DNA of 64,000 bases from Mangrovibacterium marinum (lineage in GTDB: Bacteria > Bacteroidota > Bacteroidia > Bacteroidales > Prolixibacteraceae), in the NCBI RefSeq assembly GCF_003046625.1, contig NZ_QAAD01000006.1, forward strand, positions 186,001-250,000, in the 5' to 3' direction. The notes below the pieces were generated by a model. The model was not told the DNA's origin. It searched no databases and saw only the letters and a list, made by a program, of their open reading frames with translations. A program made the translations under genes and the position numbers. Shown here one piece after another: positions 26,706 through 36,090 of the stretch. Each line of letters begins with the position of its first letter. The stretch's first letter is position 1.

Positions 26706-28979
26706 GTGAAATACACTTATTTAATTGTTGTGCTGGTTTGGTTGGCTTCGGCCTGCAGCAAACCAGCGACGAAGGAGTTATCGATCGTGCCTTATCCGGC
26801 GCAGCTCGAAAAAGTAAACGGCCAGTTCGACTTAACGGCCAACACCCGCTTGGTGGTGAACGACCAAGGCAAGTTTTCAACTGAAGTAGCCTTTCTGCAG
26901 GGGCTTATGCAGCAGGCAGTAGGCACAAAACTGTCGGAGGAAGACGGTGAGTCGACGATTGAACTGGCGTTGTCCGACAGCTTCTCTGCTCCCGAATCGT
27001 ACGCCATCAATCTCACATCCAATAAGATTTTGCTGGCAGCAGGCGATGCAGCCGGGATGTTTTATGCCATCGAAAGTTTGCGGCAGCTGTTGCCGGCCTC
27101 GGTAGAACAGACGCCGGTTGACGGGGCGATCTCGATTCCGGCGCTCAACATTTACGATAAGCCGCGGTTTGGTTGGCGCGGGATGCACCTGGATGTGTCG
27201 CGCCATTTCTTTTCGGTGGATTACCTCAAGCGCTTTATCGATCGCATGGCGCTGTATAAACTGAATAAATTTCACCTGCACCTGACCGATGACCAGGGCT
27301 GGCGGATTGAAATTAAGCAGTATCCGCAACTGATCGCGCAGGGGGCCTGGCGAACGTTCAACTCGCAGGATTCAACCTGCATCGAAATGGCAAAGGAAAA
27401 TCCGGATTATGCCCTCGACCCCAAACATATTGAAATGCGCGACGGCGTGCCGTATTACGGCGGGTTTTACACGCAGGAGCAGTTGCGCGAGCTGGTAAAA
27501 TATGCCCAAGAGCGGCACGTGGAGATTGTTCCCGAGATTGACATGCCGGGGCACATGATGGCGGCCATCAATCTGTTTCCGCATCTTTCAACAACCGGCA
27601 AGTCGGCCTGGGGCAATGTGTTCTCGACGCCGTTGAACCCGGTGAGTGAGGAGACTTACACTTTTGTGGAGAATGTTTTGAATGAGGTTGTCGACATCTT
27701 TCCTTCAAAATACATTCATATTGGCGCCGACGAGGTGGAGAAACACAGCTGGAAGGAGTCGCAGGAATGCCGCGAGTTCATGTTGAAAAACGGCATCAAA
27801 GATTACGAGCACCTGCAAGGCTATTTTGTCGATCGGGTGGCGAAATTTCTGCAGGCCAAAGGAAAAAAAGTGGTGGTGTGGGACGATGCGCTGGAGGGCG
27901 GAATCGACTCATCGTTGCATGTGATGTACTGGCGAAATTGGGTGGCCGGCGTTCCCGAGAAGGTGGTGAACAATGGCAGTGAGCTGATTTTAACACCGGG
28001 TAATCCCCTGTACTTTTCGCGCCGCGACAGCCGGATGTTCAGCGTTTACAATATGAAATTGCATGGTTCGAAGTTTCCGACGGACAAACTGGATCAGCTG
28101 AAAGGAATGCAGGCTTGCCTGTGGTCCGAAACCATCCCCACGGAGATGGTGGCCGATCAGCTGATGTTTCCGCGGGCACTGGCCCTGGCCGAGCGTGCCT
28201 GGACCGACAGCCAAATGCTCGATTGGCAATCGTTTAAGTTTCGGGTGAAAGAGCAGCTTCAGCGCCTGCAATACCTCGGTGTCAAACTCGACTACAATCC
28301 TACTGCCGAGCTGATTCCTTTTATGGAAGTGGATACCGAGCAGCAACGGATTGGCATTCGCTTCGAGAGCGAAATGAGTGAGCCCACCGTGTATTACACG
28401 ACTGATGGCTCGCTGCCCACGACGGCGTCGAACTTGTACACCGGGGAGTTTTTCGTTAGTGGCAGTGCCTCGATTTGCGCTGCGGTGTTTAAGGATGGAC
28501 AACTGACTGAGCCGGTTTTACGCAAGCAGGTCGATTATCACAAGGCTATTGCCAAGCCGGTGAGCTACCAAAAGCCCTGGAACAGGGCCTATCCTGCAGG
28601 CGATGCCGGCGCTTTGACCGATGGCCTTCGTGGCGGCGATAGCTATGGCGACGGCAAATGGCAGGGCTTCACCAACGATGTGGATGTGACCGTTGATCTG
28701 GGACAGGTGGAAGAGTTGCATTCCTTCTCTGCCACATTCATGCAAATTATTAGTCCGGGGGTTTATATGCCGGGTTCGGTTGAGGTTTCTGTTTCGGCTG
28801 ATGGCGAAAACTTTGAAAAGGTGCTCGATCTGAAAAATGATATTCCGACCGATGAGCAAAAGCTGGTTTTCAAGAATTTTGAGGGATCGCTGCAAGGGCA
28901 AAAAGCCCGCTATGTGCATGTTGTAGCCCGAAATACGCAGAAAGCTTTCCTGTTTACCGACGAGCTGGTGATTAACTAG
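26706..28979 (+). CDS. GH20 beta-N-acetylhexosaminidase, lipoprotein
   Basis: 757 residues from GTG 26706, which gives a proper lipoprotein signal (WLASAC, Cys17). Domain order: GH20b N-terminal domain (about 25-135), GH20 catalytic barrel (about 140-500) with HLHLTDDQGWRIE and the catalytic Asp342-Glu343 pair in IGADEVEKHSW, a chitobiase-type C-terminal sheet (YYTTDGSLPT), and a last beta-sandwich (about 625-755; VDLGQVEELHSFSATF) that resembles F5/8-type CBM32. It releases terminal GlcNAc or GalNAc from glycans at the cell surface or in the periplasm. It stands alone, with no SusCD pair beside it. Confidence 0.93.
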   Translation: MKYTYLIVVLVWLASACSKPATKELSIVPYPAQLEKVNGQFDLTANTRLVVNDQGKFSTEVAFLQGLMQQAVGTKLSEEDGESTIELALSDSFSAPESYAINLTSNKILLAAGDAAGMFYAIESLRQLLPASVEQTPVDGAISIPALNIYDKPRFGWRGMHLDVSRHFFSVDYLKRFIDRMALYKLNKFHLHLTDDQGWRIEIKQYPQLIAQGAWRTFNSQDSTCIEMAKENPDYALDPKHIEMRDGVPYYGGFYTQEQLRELVKYAQERHVEIVPEIDMPGHMMAAINLFPHLSTTGKSAWGNVFSTPLNPVSEETYTFVENVLNEVVDIFPSKYIHIGADEVEKHSWKESQECREFMLKNGIKDYEHLQGYFVDRVAKFLQAKGKKVVVWDDALEGGIDSSLHVMYWRNWVAGVPEKVVNNGSELILTPGNPLYFSRRDSRMFSVYNMKLHGSKFPTDKLDQLKGMQACLWSETIPTEMVADQLMFPRALALAERAWTDSQMLDWQSFKFRVKEQLQRLQYLGVKLDYNPTAELIPFMEVDTEQQRIGIRFESEMSEPTVYYTTDGSLPTTASNLYTGEFFVSGSASICAAVFKDGQLTEPVLRKQVDYHKAIAKPVSYQKPWNRAYPAGDAGALTDGLRGGDSYGDGKWQGFTNDVDVTVDLGQVEELHSFSATFMQIISPGVYMPGSVEVSVSADGENFEKVLDLKNDIPTDEQKLVFKNFEGSLQGQKARYVHVVARNTQKAFLFTDELVIN

Positions 28980-29002
28980 GCTGTATAATCGATCGTGTAC
29001 GG

Positions 29003-29050
29003 AGCCTGATTTCCGGTGGCAGTTTTGCCCCGGGGGTCAGGCTTTGTTGT
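29003..29050 (+). terminator. Possible terminator after the GH20 gene
   Basis: AGCCTGA (29003-29009) can pair with TCAGGCT (29037-29043) across a GC-rich 27-base interior, followed by TTGTTGTTT. The loop is long, so confidence is low. Confidence 0.4.
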
Positions 29051-29120
29051 TTGACGGGGCGCCGGGATTGAATTAACGATAGCTTCATTCTCTGGCATTA
29101 ATTAGCTAATGGATAAGTCT

Positions 29121-29128
29121 TACTTTTG
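29121..29128 (+). promoter_or_regulatory. Probable -7 promoter box (TACTTTTG) of the EamA transporter gene
   Basis: An exact TAnnTTTG match ending 15 bases before the ATG at 29144. A TTG codon inside the box (29126) extends the frame but cannot be the start of a message that begins downstream of it. Confidence 0.55.
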
Positions 29129-29143
29129 ACCAAATTTTTTACA

Positions 29144-30115
29144 ATGGATCAGAATAAGTTAAAAGGGCATTTGGCGATGCTGGCGGCGAATATTTCGTGG
29201 GGGCTGATGGCTCCCTTGTCGAAACTGGTGATGGGCAACCCGGTCATCAATCCGTGGATGCTGGTATCGTTTCGGGTGATTGGTGCTGCCATGGCTTTTT
29301 GGATCGCTTCGCTGTTTGTGAAGCGCGAACGTGTGCCGCTGGCCGATCTAAAGTTGCTGGCCATTGCTGCCTTGCTGGGCATCATTATGAATCAGGGGGT
29401 GTTCATCTTTGGGGTGTCACTAACTTCACCGATCAATGCGTCCATTGTAACCACTACGCTGCCCATTGTCACCATGATTATTGCTGCTTTCTACCTGAAA
29501 GAGCCCATCACCTGGGTGAAACTAAGCGGCATTTTGGTGGGCGCATCGGGCGCCCTGATGTTAATTTTGAGCAGTACCGTAGCTGGTGGTGTGGTAAGCA
29601 GCCGCGAGAGCCTGATGGGCATTGGCCTTTGTTTATTATCTCAGGTTTGTTACGCCACTTATTTTGTGCTGTTCAAAAACTCCATCAGCAAGTATCACCC
29701 CATCACGCAAATGAAATGGATGTTCCTGTTTGCGTCTGTTATCTATCTGCCGCTAAACTTCCGACAGCTGGTTACAACCGATTTTAGTGCTGTGCCGGTC
29801 AGTATTTTCGGCGACATTGCTTTCGTGGTTTTCGGGGCTACTTTCTTTTCGTATCTGATGATTCCCATTGGTCAGAAGTTCCTGCGCCCGACGGTGGCAA
29901 CCATGTATAATAATGTGCAGCCGGTGGTGGCTTCGTTTGCAGCCGTCGTTTGGCAGCTCGACACCTTTGGCTGGCGCAAGGGGCTGGCCATTGTGCTGGT
30001 TTTTATCGGGGTTTATATTGTGACTCAAAGTAAGGCGCGCGATAATTCTGCCGGTGCCGACAATGCATCGAAATTGAAGCCGGAATTAAGTCCGGTTCGA
30101 AGCCGGAAAAACTGA
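29144..30115 (+). CDS. EamA-family (DMT superfamily) transporter
   Basis: 323 residues from ATG 29144 (MDQNKLKGH). It has ten hydrophobic segments arranged as two EamA repeats (about 5-145 and 160-300), each with the typical sequence of small residues (NISWGLMAPLSKL; SQVCYATYFVLF). The C-terminal tail is short, charged and cytosolic. It is an inner-membrane metabolite or drug exporter of unknown substrate. Start choice rests on the TACTTTTG box at 29121. Confidence 0.9.
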   Translation: MDQNKLKGHLAMLAANISWGLMAPLSKLVMGNPVINPWMLVSFRVIGAAMAFWIASLFVKRERVPLADLKLLAIAALLGIIMNQGVFIFGVSLTSPINASIVTTTLPIVTMIIAAFYLKEPITWVKLSGILVGASGALMLILSSTVAGGVVSSRESLMGIGLCLLSQVCYATYFVLFKNSISKYHPITQMKWMFLFASVIYLPLNFRQLVTTDFSAVPVSIFGDIAFVVFGATFFSYLMIPIGQKFLRPTVATMYNNVQPVVASFAAVVWQLDTFGWRKGLAIVLVFIGVYIVTQSKARDNSAGADNASKLKPELSPVRSRKN

Positions 30116-30147
30116 TGTGTGAGTCTCCCGAATTTGGATGGTCGATT

Positions 30148-31326
30148 TTAGGCCTCGCCGGTTTCGTTGGCTCGAATGGCCAGCAAAGTAAACGCCAGAG
30201 AAAGCAGGCAACTAATAAAAATAACCACTGCTGTTGAGCTCAGAATATTTCCCAATCCGACAAGTGGCGAAACGATACTTCCGGATAAGAACGGAAGAAA
30301 ACCCAAAATAGCGGAGGCTGCACCACTGTTCTTTCGTTCGATATCCAAAGCCAGCGAGGACGTTGTTGGAAGGATAATTCCCAAAGCGGTCATTTGAGCA
30401 AAAATAACAAGCTCGAAAACGATCAGCCCGCCTTCCACGAATAAAATTAACGACAGTAAACAGCCCAGAGCAAACAGGCTGATGCCGCCAATGGCCAACG
30501 ATTTTTGTAGCCGGAAGAAAGTTGCAACCCGGCTGCCCAGCATAATCCCCAACGAGTTGAGGGCAAAGCAAAGGCTGTAGCCAATTGGCCCCAGCCCGTA
30601 ATGGTTCTGAAAGATAAATGGAGACGATGAAATGTAGCCGAACAGAAAACCCATCGCCATTGTTTGGCTCATCACGTAGAGCATAAACCGTTTGTTCCGG
30701 AGTATGGGGCCGAAGTTCCGAAAGGTGGAGAAGATATTGCCCTGAGCCCGCCTTTCAGGCTGAAGCGATTCCTTTAAATACAGGTTCGAGATGAAGAGGA
30801 TGAGCCCGAGTGCCAGCAAAACAACGAAGATGCCCTGCCAGTTGGTGAATTTGATGGTGATACCTCCGAAAACCGGTGCGGCAATTGGCCCGAGGCCATT
30901 AACGACCATCAGCATCGAGAAGAAGGCGGTTAGCTCCTTACCTTTATAAAGGTCGGCAGCAACCGATTTCGAAACAACCACACCGCCTGCGCCTGCGATA
31001 CCCTGCATGAAACGAAAAGCAACGAAGAGCTGGATTGTTGGCGAAAATATACAGGCAATGGTCGACAGCAAGAACAAAATCAGCGATCCGAGGATGGCCG
31101 GTTTGCGTCCGTACTTATCGCTCAGCGGGCCAACAAAAAGTTGACCGAGGCCTAGTCCGAGCATGCTCGATGTCAGGCTCAATTGCACCATCGAGGCGGA
31201 AGTGTTGAAGTAGTCGGTGATCGACGGGAAGCCCGGCAGGTAAAAGTCGGTTACAAAAGGGCCAAAGGCCGACAGCATACCCATGATCACCAACAGGTAG
31301 ATTCTCGAATTTTTCTGAATGTCCAT
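30148..31326 (-). CDS. MFS drug-efflux transporter, Bcr/CflA type
   Basis: 392 residues with 12 membrane helices. The first segment carries DFYLPGFPSI, the helix 2-3 loop carries GPLSDKYGRKPAIL (MFS motif A) and helix 5 carries the GIAGAGGVVVSKSVAADL antiporter motif of DHA1 Bcr/CflA exporters. It is convergent with the EamA gene (33 bases apart) and divergent from the glucosylglycerate cluster. The substrate is unknown. Confidence 0.9.
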   Translation of the reverse strand: MDIQKNSRIYLLVIMGMLSAFGPFVTDFYLPGFPSITDYFNTSASMVQLSLTSSMLGLGLGQLFVGPLSDKYGRKPAILGSLILFLLSTIACIFSPTIQLFVAFRFMQGIAGAGGVVVSKSVAADLYKGKELTAFFSMLMVVNGLGPIAAPVFGGITIKFTNWQGIFVVLLALGLILFISNLYLKESLQPERRAQGNIFSTFRNFGPILRNKRFMLYVMSQTMAMGFLFGYISSSPFIFQNHYGLGPIGYSLCFALNSLGIMLGSRVATFFRLQKSLAIGGISLFALGCLLSLILFVEGGLIVFELVIFAQMTALGIILPTTSSLALDIERKNSGAASAILGFLPFLSGSIVSPLVGLGNILSSTAVVIFISCLLSLAFTLLAIRANETGEA

Positions 31327-31657
31327 TGAATTGTTTTCCGTTCGCCGGCAAAAATAAAAAGAACAAGCGGGGCATTTCCTCCCGGGAACCCATAATGTCC
31401 AGGTGACAGGGAAGAGGTAATATTTGCTTCAGATTTGGGAGGTTTAAACGGATGGGAAGGTGAATGAAGCTGCTCAAATTCGACAGTGTGGTGCGGATTT
31501 CGTCTGTTAATTTTTCGCCATGAATGCAGGCTTGCGGTGTTTGTGTCCCTAAAATTCCGGCGGATTTTGATATCTTGAGAACGAACAGCCTGCGTTGAGG
31601 CGTTGGCTGTTCCATTTTCAAATCGATTCCGTTCGCGAATCTCAAATTGATACAGAC
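31327..31657. other. Divergent intergenic region upstream of the glucosylglycerate cluster
   Basis: 331 bases between the Bcr/CflA gene and the HAD gene. A near-match box TATCTTGA (about 31577) is the best candidate promoter for the rightward operon. Nothing else was recognised. Confidence 0.35.
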
Positions 31658-32563
31658 ATGACGACCCAATCGTATTTAAATCATCTTGAACCTTTTTTGA
31701 AGGCGATAAAACCCATGGAGCTCATCCCAACGGGTGCAGAACCTTATTATCGCCGCGATAAAGGGATTAAAGCACTTATTTTCGATATTTACGGAACCCT
31801 CATTATCTCGGCTTCCGGCGATATTATGCAGGCCGGCTACGATGCTTCCATGTTTAAGCGTTCGCTCGATGCTTCCGGCTTCGAGATTTTGGTTCCCGAC
31901 TCGGGCCTGATGACAATTCATACTTTGTTTGAAGAAGAAGTTACACAAGGAAAAGAAGCGGCCAAGGCGGCCGGTACCCCTTTCCCTGAGTTGAATATTG
32001 TGGAAATTTGGCGCAAAACACTGAGCCGGGCCGAAGACCGCGGCTTAATTAAAGGAATCGACAAAGCCGATTTGCGACTGTTCACCTTCATTTTTGAGCT
32101 GAGCAGCAACCAGGTGTGGCCAATGCCGAAAATGACGAAGACTATTGACGCGTTGAGGGAGAAGGGCTACCCGCTGGGAATCGTCTCGAATGCCCAGTTT
32201 TACACTCCGGTAATGATGAATTATTTCTTCTCGGGGAAAATTCACGGTGAAGAATTTTTGGACGGATTTGAACGCGACCTTTCAGTTTTCAGTTATAAAA
32301 TGTTGAAAGGAAAACCCGATACGGCCGTTTACGAAGCACTGGTTGAACCCCTGGCAAAGCGTGGCCTCAAACCATCGGAGGTGCTGTACGTTGGCAACGA
32401 TATGCTGAAAGATATGTACGCCTCGCAACAAGTTGGTTTTAAAACCTGCTTTTATGCCGGCGACATGCGAGCCTACCGCTTGCGGAAAGACCATCCGCAG
32501 GCCTCGAAAACTAAACCGGACTATGTCATCACGGAGCTTTCGCAGCTCTTGGAAATTGTATAA
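31658..32563 (+). CDS. HAD-superfamily phosphatase, probable glucosyl-3-phosphoglycerate phosphatase
   Basis: 301 residues from ATG 31658 (MTTQSYLNHL); a longer frame from 31595 is less likely. HAD motif I is FDIYGTL with nucleophile Asp43, motif II is in IVSNAQ, and motif IV is VGNDMLKD. A helical cap lies between about 60 and 170. Standing directly before a GT81-like gene and upstream of a GH13_18 phosphorylase and a glycerate kinase, its natural job would be to dephosphorylate glucosyl-3-phosphoglycerate to glucosylglycerate. The fold is certain; the substrate is inferred from context. Confidence 0.75.
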   Translation: MTTQSYLNHLEPFLKAIKPMELIPTGAEPYYRRDKGIKALIFDIYGTLIISASGDIMQAGYDASMFKRSLDASGFEILVPDSGLMTIHTLFEEEVTQGKEAAKAAGTPFPELNIVEIWRKTLSRAEDRGLIKGIDKADLRLFTFIFELSSNQVWPMPKMTKTIDALREKGYPLGIVSNAQFYTPVMMNYFFSGKIHGEEFLDGFERDLSVFSYKMLKGKPDTAVYEALVEPLAKRGLKPSEVLYVGNDMLKDMYASQQVGFKTCFYAGDMRAYRLRKDHPQASKTKPDYVITELSQLLEIV

Positions 32564-32590
32564 ACTATTAACCTAAATAAAAAACCGAGT

Positions 32591-33817
32591 ATGGGCGATT
32601 TTCATCAAAACGGGAGTATTACCACCTTGCACAACCTCAACTATTCAACCCTTGAATACCTGGAGCAGCGCTTGGTGAAATACTCCAAAAAACGGAAAAT
32701 GGGCTTGATCATTCCGGCATTGTATACCGAGCTGGAAAAGCCTGCTTTAAAGCACATTGTAGATACCCTGCAAAAAGTACCTTATCTCACCGAGATCACC
32801 ATTGGGCTGGATCAGGCAACCAAGAAACAGTTTCAGCATGCCAAGGAATATTTCGCCGGCCTCGATTCGGAAAAATGTCGTTGCCGTGTGTTGTGGAACG
32901 ACGGGCCCCGAATGATGGAGCTGCGTAAATTGTTTGAAGAAAAGAAAATATTTATCGGCGATCCCGGGAAAGGACGAAATGTATGGTTGTGCTTTGGCTA
33001 CATGATTGCCTCGGGACGTTCCGAAGCGGTGGCCCTGCACGATGCCGATGTGATTACTTACGATCGCGAAATGCTGGCACGTTTGCTCTATCCGGTGGCC
33101 GACCCAACCTTTAACTATAAATTTTGCAAGGGCTTTTATTATCGCTCGGATGGTAAAAAACTCAACGGTCGTGTTACGCGTTTGATGGTCACCCCGCTGA
33201 TCCGATCGCTGAAAAAGGTGTTTCCGGCAAACGACTTTCTCGATTTCCTCGATCATTTTCGGTATATCCTGGCCGGCGAATTTTCGATGCGTGCCGATAT
33301 TATGAAAACGGTTCGGATTCCTTCCGACTGGGGATTGGAAGTTGGAATCCTCTCGGAGGTTCAGCGCAACAATGCCATTAACCGGATTTGCCAGGTCGAG
33401 ATCGCCGATGCTTACGACCACAAACACCAGGACGAGTCGAACAGCGACCCCACCAGGGGGCTGTCGAAGATGAGCTTCGATATTGCACGCAGTATTTTTG
33501 CCAAGTTGGCAACGCAGGGCTCGGTGTTTAGCAAAGGCGTGGTGCGTACGGTAAAAGCAGTATACCTGCGCCTGGCCCTCGATATGGTGGAGCAGTATGC
33601 TGCCGATGCAGTCATCAACGGACTGAGCATGGACCGGCATAAAGAGGAACAGTCGGTGGATATGTTCGCCCAAAATATTTACCGGGCCGGGATCGATTTC
33701 CTGGATAACCCGGATCTTGTTCCTTTTATTCCCTCCTGGAAGCGTGTGATTGACGCAATTCCAGACGTGCTGGAACGTTTTAACGAAATTGTTGAAACCG
33801 ACCACAAGGAGGTGTAG
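32591..33817 (+). CDS. GT81-like glycosyltransferase, probable glucosyl-3-phosphoglycerate synthase
   Basis: 408 residues with a GT-A fold. N-terminal GLIIPALYTE and TIGLDQATKK strands and the metal-binding Asp151-Ala-Asp153 (HDADV) are present. The stretch FCKGFYYR followed by GRVTRLMVTPLI strongly resembles the KSFYRRP/GRVTELVARPLL region of mycobacterial GpgS, the acceptor site of GT81 enzymes. It would transfer glucose from a nucleotide donor to 3-phosphoglycerate. It starts 27 bases after the HAD gene; 73 bases of tandem repeat separate it from the phosphorylase gene. Confidence 0.75.
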   Translation: MGDFHQNGSITTLHNLNYSTLEYLEQRLVKYSKKRKMGLIIPALYTELEKPALKHIVDTLQKVPYLTEITIGLDQATKKQFQHAKEYFAGLDSEKCRCRVLWNDGPRMMELRKLFEEKKIFIGDPGKGRNVWLCFGYMIASGRSEAVALHDADVITYDREMLARLLYPVADPTFNYKFCKGFYYRSDGKKLNGRVTRLMVTPLIRSLKKVFPANDFLDFLDHFRYILAGEFSMRADIMKTVRIPSDWGLEVGILSEVQRNNAINRICQVEIADAYDHKHQDESNSDPTRGLSKMSFDIARSIFAKLATQGSVFSKGVVRTVKAVYLRLALDMVEQYAADAVINGLSMDRHKEEQSVDMFAQNIYRAGIDFLDNPDLVPFIPSWKRVIDAIPDVLERFNEIVETDHKEV

Positions 33818-33884
33818 CAACCAGCAACCAGTAACCAGTAACCAGCAACCAGTAACTAGAAACTAGAAACGAGTAACCAGTAAT
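33818..33884 (+). repeat. Tandem repeat of 10-base words (AACCAGTAAC) inside the operon
   Basis: The whole gap between the GT81-like and GH13_18 genes is made of AACCAGCAAC, AACCAGTAAC, AACTAGAAAC and GAGTAACCAG type units, about seven in all. It ends a few bases before the next ATG (33891), so it forms the intercistronic leader of the phosphorylase gene. Confidence 0.75.
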
Positions 33885-33890
33885 CTGCGC

Positions 33891-35597
33891 ATGGATATCC
33901 GTACCAAATCGAAAATCAGAAACCGGTTAAACCGGATTTACAACAAGTCTCTTTCCGAAGATTGGATTAATGACTTGTGTGATTTTATTGACGAACGCAA
34001 AAACAAAACACCGCGTAAACGCCCGGGCTGGGACGAAAAACAGGTTTTTCTGATCACCTACGGCGATATGATCCGCCAAAAAGGAGAGGCCCCCTTGCAA
34101 ACCTTAAGGCGTTTCGCAATCGATAAGTTGAAAGGGATGATCTCAACCATTCACATCCTCCCTTTCTTCCCGTACAGTAGCGACGACGGTTTTTCGGTGA
34201 TGGATTTTTATGCCGTGAACCCGGAGCTTGGCAGCTGGGACGATATCGAAAAGCTTGAGGAGGATTTTATCCTGATGGCCGACCTGGTGGCAAACCATGC
34301 CAGTAGTGTAGGGGTGTGGTTTAAGCAGTTTAAGGACGGAAAGGCGCCGGGCAAAGATTATTTCTTTGTGCCTCCCGCCGATTTCGATCATTCGAAGGTC
34401 ATTCGTCCGCGAAGCACACCTTTGCTCACGGAGGTGTCCACTGCCAATGGCCCCCAAAAGGTGTGGACAACTTTCAGCGCCGATCAGGTCGACCTGGATT
34501 ACGCCAACCCCGAGCTACTGAAGGAAATGCTCAACGTTTTCCTCTTTTATATGGCTAAGGGTATTCGGGTGGTGCGGCTCGATGCAATTGCCTTTTTGTG
34601 GAAAGCATCGGGAACAGCCTGTATGCATGAGCACGAAACACACGAGATTGTGAGCCTTTTTCGCGATGTGATGGATTATTGCTATCCCGGAGCTTTGTTG
34701 CTAACTGAAACCAATGTGCCGCATCGCGAAAATATCACTTATTTCGGACTGGGTGACGAGGCGCACCTGATTTACCAATTTGCCCTGCCTCCGCTGCTTT
34801 TGCATGCTTTGCATACCGGCAATGGTTTGTACCTCACCAATTGGGCCAAAGAGTTGAATGATCCGCGTCGCGGAACGACCTACCTCAATTTTACCTCTTC
34901 GCACGACGGTATTGGTGTGCGCCCTCTGGAGGGTATTATGCCCGATGAGGAGAAGATGCAGATGATTGAGAAGCTGAAGGAGTTTGGTGCGCGGGTAACG
35001 ACTCGCCAGCTCGGCGACAAACATGTGCCCTATGAGATTAATGTGACCTATTTCGACGCGCTGAAAGGAACACGCAACGGCGAAGATCAGTATCAGGTAA
35101 AACGCTTCCTGCAGGCTCAAACCATCATGTTGTCCCTGCAAGGTGTGCCGGCCTTTTATTTTCTGAACCTCTTCGGTATTCCGAATGACGACGAAGGCGT
35201 CGCTGCTACAGGTGTCAATCGTTCCATTAACCGGCATAAGTTCAGCCTCGACGAGTTGAACGACTTGTTGCGGAATCATCCGGAGCATGCCGCCATTTTG
35301 GCCGAGCTGAACAAACGTACGGGGATACGCCGGAATATGGAGGCTTTTTCGCCTGAAACCCAACAGCTGGTGATCGATCTGGGAAGTGCATTTTTTTGTA
35401 TTCTCCGTAAGGCTCATCATATCGAGGAGTCGCTGGTTTGCTTGTATAATTTGACCAATCAGCCGCAAAAGGTGATGCTGCCCGCTGGCTTAATGGAATT
35501 TTGCCGCGACATTTTAACCTGGGAGCTTGTAGATCCCGATGGCATCGAAATGAAGCCCTACCAGAGTTTATGGCTGCGAACACGTTTTATGTTTTAA
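33891..35597 (+). CDS. GH13 subfamily 18 phosphorylase, probable glucosylglycerate phosphorylase
   Basis: 568 residues of the sucrose-phosphorylase type. Catalytic residues are visible: nucleophile Asp231 (VVRLDAIAFLWK), acid/base Glu273 (LLTETNVPH) and transition-state Asp339 (TSSHDGIGVRP). HILPFFPYSSDDGFSVMDF is the family loop. GH13_18 includes sucrose, sucrose-6-phosphate, glucosylglycerol and glucosylglycerate phosphorylases. The presence of a GT81-like synthase, a HAD phosphatase and a glycerate kinase around it points to glucosylglycerate, giving glucose 1-phosphate and glycerate. Sucrose specificity remains an alternative. Confidence 0.8.
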   Translation: MDIRTKSKIRNRLNRIYNKSLSEDWINDLCDFIDERKNKTPRKRPGWDEKQVFLITYGDMIRQKGEAPLQTLRRFAIDKLKGMISTIHILPFFPYSSDDGFSVMDFYAVNPELGSWDDIEKLEEDFILMADLVANHASSVGVWFKQFKDGKAPGKDYFFVPPADFDHSKVIRPRSTPLLTEVSTANGPQKVWTTFSADQVDLDYANPELLKEMLNVFLFYMAKGIRVVRLDAIAFLWKASGTACMHEHETHEIVSLFRDVMDYCYPGALLLTETNVPHRENITYFGLGDEAHLIYQFALPPLLLHALHTGNGLYLTNWAKELNDPRRGTTYLNFTSSHDGIGVRPLEGIMPDEEKMQMIEKLKEFGARVTTRQLGDKHVPYEINVTYFDALKGTRNGEDQYQVKRFLQAQTIMLSLQGVPAFYFLNLFGIPNDDEGVAATGVNRSINRHKFSLDELNDLLRNHPEHAAILAELNKRTGIRRNMEAFSPETQQLVIDLGSAFFCILRKAHHIEESLVCLYNLTNQPQKVMLPAGLMEFCRDILTWELVDPDGIEMKPYQSLWLRTRFMF

Positions 35598-35640
35598 TGG
35601 ATGCCGGATTTTTAGATGATAAGATACCAGATTGGAGACA

Positions 35641-35717
35641 AGAAGCAGAGCGCGAAGAGATAGGCGTTAAACCGAAGCGAATAGCCAATGCTCAATATTC
35701 AATTTAGAATATCGAAT
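35641..35717 (+). repeat. 77-bp direct repeat, first copy
   Basis: Matches 35948-36024 with only four differences (about 95% identity). Begins AGAAGCAGAGCGCGAAGAGA and ends in the AT-rich TCAATATTCAATTTAGAATA and ATCGAAT. No coding role. Confidence 0.8.
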
Positions 35718-35947
35718 AAGAAATAAGGAATGAGAAAGTGGTGCTGACAGCCCGGAACTTGGTTTTGGAGGCAACCCCAGCGGGGTTAAATGTTTATAGA
35801 AAAAGAAAGGCCTCGACCCACTCCGCACGGCAGGGAAAAGCGCCAGGCTTGCTAATTTGAAATCACATAGATAAAAAAGAACACAAAGAGGAAAGGATTG
35901 AAGGAATCTCATTTACCACTTAACGATTGACCATTGACAATATGGCG
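35718..35947. other. Gene-free spacer between the two 77-bp repeats
   Basis: Contains the word CAACCCCAGCGGGGTTAAAT (a small CCCC/GGGG palindrome) followed by T/A-rich DNA, and CATTTACCACTTAACGATTG shortly before the second repeat copy. The 81-codon antisense frame here is composed of repeat sequence and is not credible. Confidence 0.5.
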
Positions 35948-36024
35948 AGAAGCAGAGCGCGAAGAGATAGACGTTAAACCGAGGCGAATATCCAATTCTC
36001 AATATTCAATTTAGAATATCGAAT
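35948..36024 (+). repeat. 77-bp direct repeat, second copy
   Basis: Second copy of the 35641-35717 unit. It lies 66 bases before the glycerate kinase ATG, so it forms part of the upstream region of that gene. Confidence 0.8.
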
Positions 36025-36090
36025 GTCTGATAGACTAAAATCTGAAGATCTAATGATCTGTTGAACTTTAAACCTGAAACAAAAAAGCAG

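Noticed and set aside
35667-35912. 81-codon minus-strand frame over the 77-bp repeat region
   Set aside because: Made of repeat sequence; frames like this are typical by-products of dispersed repeats.
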